A stretch of 43,706 bases of DNA from Bacteroidales bacterium (GTDB taxonomy: Bacteria; Bacteroidota; Bacteroidia; Bacteroidales; WCHB1-69), in the NCBI GenBank assembly GCA_017650305.1, contig JAGCFD010000019.1:1-43706 (forward strand), in the 5' to 3' direction. The translations under genes and the position numbers were made by a program. Of this stretch, positions 16,264 through 23,826 are shown in pieces (position 1 is the stretch's first letter; every line of letters starts with the position of its first letter). The notes under the pieces were generated by a model, which did no database searches, was not told the origin of the DNA, and worked only from the letters and a program-made list of their open reading frames with translations.

Positions 16264-18549
16264 ATGCAGAAGCCGCTGGCAGAAATATTACGACCGCACA
16301 CCTTGGAAGCCTACATCGGACAAGAACATCTGATGGGCAAGGGGGCTGTGTTGCGCAATGCCATTGAACAGCGCAGTATCCAATCGATGATCTTCTGGGG
16401 GCCGCCTGGGGTGGGAAAGACCACTTTGGCATTGCTTATCGCGGAGCTCACCGATTCCGACTTTTTTCTGCTCAGCGCCATCAACAGTGGGGTAAAGGAC
16501 ATCCGTGACGTCATCGACAAGGCCAAAAAGTCGGAGAAGCGCGCACTGTTGTTCATCGATGAAATCCATCGTTTTTCCAAGTCGCAGCAGGACTCCCTGC
16601 TGGGTGCGGTGGAGCAGGGCGTCATCACCCTCATCGGCGCCACTACCGAGAATCCCTCTTTCGAGGTCATCTCACCCCTACTCTCCCGTTGCCAGGTCTA
16701 TGTGCTGAAGAGTCTTTCCCGAGAGAACCTGGAGGCTATATTGCAGACAGCCGTCCAATATCTATCCGAGCAGATGAGCTGCAAGATAGAGATTGAGGAC
16801 ACGGAAGCCCTGCTGCGCATCTCAGGTGGCGACGCCCGCAAACTCCTCAATGCCATAGAGTTGGTCACATGGATGACCAAGCCGGTGGATGGAGTGATTC
16901 ACGTCACCCACCAGCAGGTGGTGCATGTCATCCAACAGAATCTGGCCTTATACGACAAGAAAGGGGAGCAGCATTACGACATCATCTCGGCCTTCATCAA
17001 GTCGATGCGGGGCAGCGACCCCAATGCAGCGGTCTATTGGATGGCGCGGATGCTGATTGGCGGGGAGGACCCGCTCTTCATTGCCCGCCGGATGGTCATC
17101 TTGGCCTCTGAGGACATCGGCAATGCCAATCCCAATGCCCTGTTGTTGGCCAACAACTGTTTCCAGGCGGTGAATGTCATCGGCATGCCGGAAGCGCGCA
17201 TCCCATTGGCGCAAACGGCTATTTACCTGGCCTCCTCACCCAAGAGCAACGCCTCTTATATGGCTATTGAAAAAGCCTATTCGCTGGTCAAGCAGACGGG
17301 TGACCTGCCCGTGCCGCTGCATATCCGCAACGCCCCCACCAAACTGATGAAGGAGCTGGGTTACCACAAGAACTACCAGTATGCCCACGACTTTGAGCAC
17401 AACTTCGTCAATCAGGAATTCCTGCCCGACGCCATCAGCGGAACGCAGCTATATGAGCCGCAAAACAACCCTCGCGAGAACGAGCTTCGACGGTATCTAA
17501 AACAATGCTGGAAAGAGAAATACCACTATGTAATACTCTTACTGGTGGCATTAGGTTTTTTTTTTAGTTTGAACAGGGCGGCAGCGCAGAACTACCATTT
17601 CAGCCAATACTACACCCAGCCTGCAGCCATGAACCCAGCGCTGACAGGTGCCTATGACGGCCTCATCCGTGCGGGACTCACACAACGTACCCAATGGCTC
17701 TCCGTGACCGTCCCCTATCTGACCTTCGGTGCCAGCGTGGACGGCGCCATCTACCGCAACAACCGCAAACAGACACTCATCGGTGCCGGATTGTCTTTCA
17801 ATGGTGACAAAGCCGGTGATCTCAACTACACCTCCCTGCAGGCCGTAGGGTCGGTTTCGCTGATCCGATACTTAGGTCACCGCAACCGGCACAAACTCGG
17901 ACTGGGTTTCTATGGGGGTATCATCAATAACGCCTACAACCAGTATGCCGCCCGGATGGACGAGCAATACCAGCATGGCTACTATGACCCTACCATCCCG
18001 ATACACGACCTCTTCGACAACACCCGGCAGCTCTTCTTCGACTGTGGCGTCGGCGCATTCTGGAGTTTCTCGCCCAACAAGACGGATAACTACCAGGCAG
18101 GCATGAGCGTGTCGCACCTCAACCAACCCAAGGAGGTCTTCCAGAACGGATTTCTGCAGTTGCCGTTGCGCTGGACCACGCATGCGCTGGCACGCATCAG
18201 CCTCAGCAGCAATCTGGCTTTGGAGCCAAGCCTCTACATGTCATGGCAACGCCGGTTCAGCGAGTACACCTTCGGCACCAACATCGAATACTTCCAGAAG
18301 AAGAACAGCTACACCACCCTTTTCTCCTTGGGCGGCGGCATCTTCTACCGATGGAACGATGCTTTGATACTGAACGGTTTCTTTGACTGGCAGAACCTCC
18401 GCATCGGCATCAGCTATGATGTCAATGTTTCCCGATTCTTCACCGCCACCAGTGGCAGGGGTGCCCTGGAGGTCTCCATCACCTATATCTTCCGCAAGAA
18501 ACGGATCACCCGCATTGGCAAAGAGCCATGCCCCTATGACCTGATGTAA
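16264..18549 (+). CDS. rarA: RarA (MgsA) ATPase fused in frame to a PorP/SprF family protein
   Basis: 761 codons in one open frame. Residues 1 to about 422 are RarA, the replication-associated recombination ATPase: Walker A GPPGVGKTT (46-54), Walker B LLFIDEIHRF, sensor GATTENPSFEV, and the usual end ENELRRYLKQCWKEKY. Without a stop it continues into a hydrophobic VILLLVALGFFFSL and AAAQ (about 423-442), which reads as a signal peptide, then NYHFSQYYTQPAAMNPALTG, the start of mature PorP/SprF type IX secretion proteins, through a barrel-like body to PCPYDLM. No ATG opens the second part; GTG at 17545 is the nearest in-frame alternative. A T10 run at 17556-17565 sits at the joint. A real fusion, an unusual internal start or a sequence error are all possible. 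Confidence 0.85.
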   Translation: MQKPLAEILRPHTLEAYIGQEHLMGKGAVLRNAIEQRSIQSMIFWGPPGVGKTTLALLIAELTDSDFFLLSAINSGVKDIRDVIDKAKKSEKRALLFIDEIHRFSKSQQDSLLGAVEQGVITLIGATTENPSFEVISPLLSRCQVYVLKSLSRENLEAILQTAVQYLSEQMSCKIEIEDTEALLRISGGDARKLLNAIELVTWMTKPVDGVIHVTHQQVVHVIQQNLALYDKKGEQHYDIISAFIKSMRGSDPNAAVYWMARMLIGGEDPLFIARRMVILASEDIGNANPNALLLANNCFQAVNVIGMPEARIPLAQTAIYLASSPKSNASYMAIEKAYSLVKQTGDLPVPLHIRNAPTKLMKELGYHKNYQYAHDFEHNFVNQEFLPDAISGTQLYEPQNNPRENELRRYLKQCWKEKYHYVILLLVALGFFFSLNRAAAQNYHFSQYYTQPAAMNPALTGAYDGLIRAGLTQRTQWLSVTVPYLTFGASVDGAIYRNNRKQTLIGAGLSFNGDKAGDLNYTSLQAVGSVSLIRYLGHRNRHKLGLGFYGGIINNAYNQYAARMDEQYQHGYYDPTIPIHDLFDNTRQLFFDCGVGAFWSFSPNKTDNYQAGMSVSHLNQPKEVFQNGFLQLPLRWTTHALARISLSSNLALEPSLYMSWQRRFSEYTFGTNIEYFQKKNSYTTLFSLGGGIFYRWNDALILNGFFDWQNLRIGISYDVNVSRFFTATSGRGALEVSITYIFRKKRITRIGKEPCPYDLM

Positions 18550-20126
18550 TGAAACGAACCCTTTTGCTCATATTAACTCTCCTGACTACCCTCGCCATGC
18601 AGGCGCAGCCCCTGACGGACGCCCAGCGTCGGGCGCAACAGCGTTTCATCGCCCAGGACACACTGCCTGTTGACATCGAGCGCCTGCCCTCCCGCATCAA
18701 CTCCCACTTCTCGGAATACGCCTCCCACCTTGCCCCAGACTCCTCTTTCTACTTCACATCCATGCGGGCCGACATGGAGGAAGACTACGATCGATTCTTC
18801 GAAACCAGCTGGTATTGTTATCTCTACCAAAGCCGATTACATCCCGACGGCAGCTACGAAAAACCGATAGCATTTCCTTCCACAATAAACAATGTGAAAA
18901 TGTTCAACAGTAACTTCTGCTTCAACGCCCAACACGACCGGCTCATCTTCACCCGCTGCACCAAGAGCGGAGACGGGGAACTCCAGTGTTCCCTATGGCA
19001 GTCGGAACTGGGCAAAAAAGGTTGGGAAAAGCCCAAGTTGCTGCCCAAGACCATCAACGCCCCCAACTCCAGCAATATGCAGCCTTGTCTGGTGGAGAAC
19101 GAAAAGTACACCGCGCTCTACTTCGTCTCCAACCGCGAACACGGAACCGGAGGTCTGGACATCTGGTATTCCATCGTCAAAGATGGCGACTACAATGCAC
19201 CCATCAACGCGGGGCGCGTCATCAACACCGAAGGCAATGAGGTGACACCGTTTTATAGTCCCGCCGAAGAACGGCTGTACTTCAGTTCCGACGAGCATCT
19301 GGGCATTGGGGGCTACGACATCTTCTACAGTTCGGGGGCACTCAGCCAGTGGGGAGAGGTCACCAACATGGGAGCACCCTTCAACTCCAGCTATCACGAC
19401 TTCTACTTTAACCTCACTCCAGACATGAAAAGTGGTTTTTTCTCTTCCAACCGGCCCAACGACTACTTTGACGAGGACACCTGCTGCAACGACATTTATC
19501 ATTTCCATTGGAAAGAAAAAGATACATCAGCAACTGTAGTCAAGACAGATACTACGATTGCGGAGAAGATTGCCTCAGTACTGCCCATCACTCTGTATTT
19601 TCAAAACGACTACCCAGACCCGCGCAGCACGAGCGACACCACGGATGTGCACTACGCCATGCTCTATCGTCAGTATGTGGAAGAGATTAACCATTATGTG
19701 GAAGAGGCAGGTGAAGGTCTGACAGGAGACACCCTGCAGCAGGTGCGCAAAGAGGTCGCCGCCTTCATGCGCGACTCGGTGGCCACGGGCTATACACGAC
19801 TCGTTTTGCTGACCCAGTATCTGAAGGAAGCGTTGGAACATGGCGACACCGTAGCAGTCAAGATCAGCGGGTACGCGTCTCCCCTGCACCATAGCGACTA
19901 CAACCGGCACCTTTCCAGCCGACGTATCGCCAGCCTTCTCAACTACCTTCATCAAGTAGAAGGGGGATACTTTGAGCCCTATCTGAATGGCCAAAAGGCG
20001 GGGCTCACCATCACCACCGACCCCCAGGGAGCTGTTTTGCATTCCTTCAGCACCTCCGCCTCCAGCGAGACGGTCTTCGGGGTACAGGCAGCGAAGGACA
20101 GGAAGATTGTAATCAGTGAGCAGTGA
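18549..20126 (+). CDS. PD40-repeat protein with OmpA-like C-terminus, T9SS-associated type
   Basis: 525 residues. A signal peptide (MKRTLLLILTLL, ending MQAQ) precedes beta-propeller blades at about 60-320 with FTRCTKSGDGELQ, YFVSNREHGTGGLDIWYS and LYFSSDEHLGIGGYDIFYS, typical PD40 repeats. The C-terminal part has LYFQNDYPDPRS and VKISGYASPLHHSDYNRHLSSRRI, an OmpA-like peptidoglycan-binding pattern. Its ATG overlaps the previous stop (TAATG). PorP/SprF and PD40/OmpA proteins commonly occur together near type IX secretion or gliding genes, so a shared envelope complex is likely. Confidence 0.8.
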   Translation: MKRTLLLILTLLTTLAMQAQPLTDAQRRAQQRFIAQDTLPVDIERLPSRINSHFSEYASHLAPDSSFYFTSMRADMEEDYDRFFETSWYCYLYQSRLHPDGSYEKPIAFPSTINNVKMFNSNFCFNAQHDRLIFTRCTKSGDGELQCSLWQSELGKKGWEKPKLLPKTINAPNSSNMQPCLVENEKYTALYFVSNREHGTGGLDIWYSIVKDGDYNAPINAGRVINTEGNEVTPFYSPAEERLYFSSDEHLGIGGYDIFYSSGALSQWGEVTNMGAPFNSSYHDFYFNLTPDMKSGFFSSNRPNDYFDEDTCCNDIYHFHWKEKDTSATVVKTDTTIAEKIASVLPITLYFQNDYPDPRSTSDTTDVHYAMLYRQYVEEINHYVEEAGEGLTGDTLQQVRKEVAAFMRDSVATGYTRLVLLTQYLKEALEHGDTVAVKISGYASPLHHSDYNRHLSSRRIASLLNYLHQVEGGYFEPYLNGQKAGLTITTDPQGAVLHSFSTSASSETVFGVQAAKDRKIVISEQ

Positions 20127-20262
20127 AGAGTTAAGAGTTAAGAATTAAAAGTTAAAAGTTAAAAGTTAATAATTTAGGGTTGTTAGGGTTCAAAGTCAAA
20201 GTTTAAAGTCAAAGTTTAAAGTCAAAGTTTAAAGTTAAAGTCAAAAGTTAAAGTCAAAAGTC
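20127..20262. repeat. Tandem short A/T-rich repeats
   Basis: A run of GTTAAAA and AGTTAAA units followed by repeated AGTCAAAGTTTAA units fills the gap before the prenyltransferase gene. No coding sequence. Such short degenerate tandem repeats are common in Bacteroidota spacers. Confidence 0.8.
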
Positions 20263-21252
20263 ATGAAAAAACTCCTCTATTGGATTCAGAATGCGAGAGC
20301 GTATGCGTTGCCGCAAAGTGTTTTGCCGGCCATTGTGGCCCTGTTGCTGCCTGTCGGGGAAGAGGGCTATTCGCTCCCCTTGGGCTTATTGGCGATACTC
20401 ATCGTGGCCATCGCCCACTTGTCGATGAACCTTTTTGACGACTATTTCGACTTTCAGACCCGGGGCAATGAGATTCGGGAGGAGTTGGAGCAGCAGGGCG
20501 AGCGAGCCCGCATAGCCAAGAGTCCCTATCTGGTCTCGGGCGAGGCGACACCGCGGCAGCTTTTCCTGGTGGCCTCTCTCTTTGCGCTGACGGCCCTGGC
20601 GTTGGGCCTCATCATCGTCTGGCAGCGCGGTCCCGTTCCGCTCTACATCGCCGGAGTCGCAGGCTTCCTCGGATACTTCTACTCCGGGCGGCCCCTGCGC
20701 CTTTCCTACCACGGATTGGGAGAGCTGATCATCGGGGTGGTCTTCGGACCACTGCTCATGTGCGGCGTTTTCTATTCGGCTGTCGGCCATCTCAACAGCG
20801 AGATTCTCTATCTCTCCTGCGCCATCGGACTGTTGGTCATCAACATCCTCTTCACCCACTCTATCCTGGACTACAAACCCGACATCGCCAATGGCAAACG
20901 GACGCTGGCGGCTGTCTTGCGACGCCCGGCCCTGAACCTGACGGCCTGCGCCCTCTTCAACTTCCTGCCCTATCTGCTCATCCTTTGGGCTGTCGCCACC
21001 CACGCGATGGCACCACCCTTCCTGATTACACTCCTGCTGATACCACTGTCGGTCAACCTCTTCTACCTGATGATCCAGTTCTGCCATCATCCTGAAAAGG
21101 AGTTCTCACGCAAATGGTGGTTCGGTCCTATCGAACATTGGGATCAGATCCAAGAGGCCGGACTCGGATGGTTCGCCATCCGCTGGTTCTACGCCCGCAA
21201 TATCCTGCAATGGTTCAGCCTTTTGGTCATCCTCTGCTCCATCATTGCATAA
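20263..21252 (+). CDS. UbiA family prenyltransferase, MenA-like
   Basis: 329 residues with about eight membrane helices. The first Asp-rich motif is NLFDDYFDF (N56, D59-D60, D63) and the second DYKPDIANGKRT (D203, D207), the two Mg-prenyl-diphosphate sites of UbiA enzymes. The overall pattern (GYFYSGRPLRLSYHGLGELIIGVVFGPL) fits 1,4-dihydroxy-2-naphthoate prenyltransferase of menaquinone synthesis, but another UbiA substrate is possible since no other men gene is nearby. Confidence 0.85.
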   Translation: MKKLLYWIQNARAYALPQSVLPAIVALLLPVGEEGYSLPLGLLAILIVAIAHLSMNLFDDYFDFQTRGNEIREELEQQGERARIAKSPYLVSGEATPRQLFLVASLFALTALALGLIIVWQRGPVPLYIAGVAGFLGYFYSGRPLRLSYHGLGELIIGVVFGPLLMCGVFYSAVGHLNSEILYLSCAIGLLVINILFTHSILDYKPDIANGKRTLAAVLRRPALNLTACALFNFLPYLLILWAVATHAMAPPFLITLLLIPLSVNLFYLMIQFCHHPEKEFSRKWWFGPIEHWDQIQEAGLGWFAIRWFYARNILQWFSLLVILCSIIA

Positions 21253-21278
21253 AAGACACTCCCGTCTAAAATTTTTTA

Positions 21279-21286
21279 TACTTTTG
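21279..21286 (+). promoter_or_regulatory. -7 box for the thioesterase gene
   Basis: TACTTTTGCC matches TAnnTTTG and lies 36 bases before the ATG at 21323. Confidence 0.6.
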
Positions 21287-21322
21287 CCGCCACATTTTCA
21301 CCACCCATAAAAGCTGTATCGT

Positions 21323-22063
21323 ATGCTACAACCCGACAACTCATTCATCAAAACTTTTGAAATAGGCTCTCACATTGCAGACTTCAACCGGGAGTTGCTG
21401 CCCAATCATCTCTTCAACCTCCTGCAGGAGACCGCGGTGAGTCACTCCGAAGTCTTGGGAGTAGGCTGGGATGCACTCCATGCCCAGGGACTTTTCTGGG
21501 CCTTGTCAAAGATAGACGTGGAGATTCTCCGGATGCCGAAGTGGTTGGAACGCATCAAAATCATCACCTGGAGTAAGGAGTATCACCTGCTGGTGCAGCC
21601 CCGTGATTTCTTTGTGGAAACCGAGCATGGGGAGCTGCTGGCACGCGCCACCTCCAACTGGGCACTGGTGGATCTGGAAGGAAAACCGCATCTGATTGAG
21701 GAGGTCAAAGGCGGACTCCGGCATCGACTGGGATGCGATGCTTTAGAAAAACCGGCCTCACGCCTGCGCAAAGTGACGGAGGGCAATTGGTCGGAGGTGC
21801 ACCCTGTGCTCTACTCCCATCTGGACCTCAACCAGCATGTGAATAACACGGCCTACATTGCCTGGGCGGTGGACAATTTCGACTATGCATTTCATCGCCA
21901 GCATCGTGTCAAGTTTATCTCCATCAACTATTTGGTGCAAACACTTCCTGACGACCGCTATCGCATCCTGCAACAAGAGACAGAGCCCAATCATTTTGTA
22001 GCCTCCATTTTTGAAGCTGACAAAGGTACCGAGTTGTGCCGTGTGGCAACCCTGTGGAAATAA
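21323..22063 (+). CDS. Acyl-ACP thioesterase
   Basis: 246 residues in two hot-dog domains. The N-terminal part has NHLFNLLQETAVSHSEVLG and FWALSKIDVEI; the C-terminal part has SHLDLNQHVNNTAYIAW, which contains the catalytic Asn/His pair (N170, H172) of the FatA/FatB family. The enzyme releases fatty acids from acyl carrier protein. Length is normal for the bacterial members. Confidence 0.9.
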   Translation: MLQPDNSFIKTFEIGSHIADFNRELLPNHLFNLLQETAVSHSEVLGVGWDALHAQGLFWALSKIDVEILRMPKWLERIKIITWSKEYHLLVQPRDFFVETEHGELLARATSNWALVDLEGKPHLIEEVKGGLRHRLGCDALEKPASRLRKVTEGNWSEVHPVLYSHLDLNQHVNNTAYIAWAVDNFDYAFHRQHRVKFISINYLVQTLPDDRYRILQQETEPNHFVASIFEADKGTELCRVATLWK

Positions 22064-22073
22064 GAAAAGATCC

Positions 22074-23690
22074 TTATTCCTTTGCGCCAGGGTTATATTT
22101 TTCCCAGAACTCTGCTCCCTCGACATCCAGTTTTTTCGGGTCGAAGCGCGGTTCTTCGCCTTTCTTCTTGGTCTGTTCATAATCGCGGAGGGCCCTTAAT
22201 GCTTTGGGAGAGAGCAAGATGATGGCAATCAGATTGATCCAGGCCATGGTGCCCACGCCAATGTCACCCAATGTCCACGTGACGCCGCTCGTGGTAAGAG
22301 AGCCGGCAAACACGGTGAAAATCGTACAGATACGCAATATCCAAATCGCAATCTTCTCGCTACGGTCATCACCGAAAGCCAGATCTGCACGTTCCATGGC
22401 CTCTGCGGCCTTGTCGAGAGTCTCCTGGTCGCGTCCCTTTTCGCGCATCCGACGCAGTTGCCATCTGCGGAAACGGCTGAAGAGATAGACGAGATTGGTC
22501 TCGGCATAGTAATAATAGGCCATGATGGTTGTGAAGGCGAAGAAGAAGAGGGCGATGGAGACGATATCGCCGGCGGCGCGGTGGCCGATGATGGTGCCGA
22601 TGGCGCCGATGGTGTAGAAGACGCCCGGCTCACCCGACGGCGCTCCGGCGTTTTGCTGCAGGTAGGTCACGACAGCCTCTCCCGACGAGGTCATCTGCAC
22701 ACTGTCGAGGATGTTGTAGGTCTGGCAGGCGAGGATCATCAGGGCGGTGGCGGTGCACACCAGCAGGGTGTCGATATAGACGGAGAAGGCCTGCACAAGG
22801 CCCTGCTTGACGGGATGGCTCACCTTGGCGGCGGCTGCCACGATGGGTCCGGTGCCCTGGCCGGCCTCGTTGGAATAGATGCCACGTTTCACGCCCCAGG
22901 AGATGGTGCTGCCGAGGATAGCGGAGCCCAGCGGTCCCGCGCCCACCGCTCCCCGTAGCATGTCGAGAAAGACGCCCGGCACCAGCTTATAGTGGACGAC
23001 GAGCACCACGATGGCGAGCAGGATGTAAAGGATGGCCATGAAGGGAGCAACGATCTGCGCCACATTGGCAATGCGCTTCACCCCACCGATGATGACCAAC
23101 GCGATGAGCAGTGCCACGCCCAAACCCACCATCCAAGGGGCGATGCCAAAGGACTGCGACATGGACAGGGCGATGCCGTTGCACTGTACTGGCGGCAGGA
23201 GGAACCCGCAGGCAATAGCCGTGATGACAGCGAACACGCATCCGAAGAAGGTACTGTGCAAGCCGTTCTCGATGTAGTAGGCCGGACCACCGCGGAACTG
23301 GCCATGGTGGTTTTCCTTGAAGATCTGGGCAAGTGTGGCCTCTACGAAAGCGCTACCCGCCCCGAAGAAGGCGATGACCCACATCCAGACGATAGCGCCG
23401 GGACCGCCGAATCCGATGGCCGTGGCCACCCCCACGATATTGCCCGTGCCCACGCGCCCAGACAAGGCCATGGCAAAAGCCTGGAAGGAGGTGATGCCCG
23501 TTTTCTGGGTCTTGTCGGTGCTGAAGAGCAGACGGCACATCTCGCCAAGACGGCGCACCTGCACAAAACGGGTGCGCAGGGAGAAATAGAGCGCCGACAG
23601 CAGGCACAAGCCTACCAGCGCCGGGCTCCACACCCAACCGTATATCGTCTCAATGACCGTTGTAATACGCGACACATCCAGCAAAAGCAT
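22074..23690 (-). CDS. Sodium:alanine symporter family (AGCS) transporter
   Basis: 538 residues, about ten membrane helices. FQAFAMALSGRVGTGNIVGVATAI and the GAIVWMWVIAFFGAGSAFVEATLAQIF segment are diagnostic of AGCS amino-acid/Na+ symporters, as is GVKRGIYSNEAGQGTGPIVAAAA. The C-terminus is hydrophilic and charged. It lies 137 bases downstream of the TonB receptor gene on the same strand but has its own palindromic promoter region. The substrate is probably alanine or glycine; a link to thiamine is not supported by sequence. Confidence 0.92.
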   Translation of the reverse strand: MLLLDVSRITTVIETIYGWVWSPALVGLCLLSALYFSLRTRFVQVRRLGEMCRLLFSTDKTQKTGITSFQAFAMALSGRVGTGNIVGVATAIGFGGPGAIVWMWVIAFFGAGSAFVEATLAQIFKENHHGQFRGGPAYYIENGLHSTFFGCVFAVITAIACGFLLPPVQCNGIALSMSQSFGIAPWMVGLGVALLIALVIIGGVKRIANVAQIVAPFMAILYILLAIVVLVVHYKLVPGVFLDMLRGAVGAGPLGSAILGSTISWGVKRGIYSNEAGQGTGPIVAAAAKVSHPVKQGLVQAFSVYIDTLLVCTATALMILACQTYNILDSVQMTSSGEAVVTYLQQNAGAPSGEPGVFYTIGAIGTIIGHRAAGDIVSIALFFFAFTTIMAYYYYAETNLVYLFSRFRRWQLRRMREKGRDQETLDKAAEAMERADLAFGDDRSEKIAIWILRICTIFTVFAGSLTTSGVTWTLGDIGVGTMAWINLIAIILLSPKALRALRDYEQTKKKGEEPRFDPKKLDVEGAEFWEKYNPGAKE

Positions 23691-23734
23691 AACATCATAC
23701 TTTACGGCAGAACACTATAAGGACAGTACAGACT

Positions 23735-23776
23735 GACTATCTTTGCATCTGCATTTTTGCAGGTGCAAAGATAGTC
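23735..23776. promoter_or_regulatory. Palindromic promoter with face-to-face -7 boxes
   Basis: Two 19-base arms (23735-23753 and 23758-23776) with one mismatch and a four-base T spacer. Each arm carries TATCTTTGCA, so a -7 box faces inward on both strands. The minus-strand copy is placed to serve the AGCS gene starting at 23690. No T run follows on the minus strand, so it is not a simple terminator. Confidence 0.75.
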
Positions 23777-23826
23777 AATTCTGAGAATTATCCAAAAGGA
23801 TGTTTGGTAAGACACAAACTGCTCCG

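Noticed and set aside
17556..17565. T10 run as a programmed frameshift site joining RarA and PorP
   Set aside because: The two parts are already in the same frame, and shifting by one base meets a stop or yields a poor signal sequence.
20127..20262. Possible CRISPR-like array
   Set aside because: Units are 7-13 bases, degenerate and without unique spacers; simple tandem repeats.
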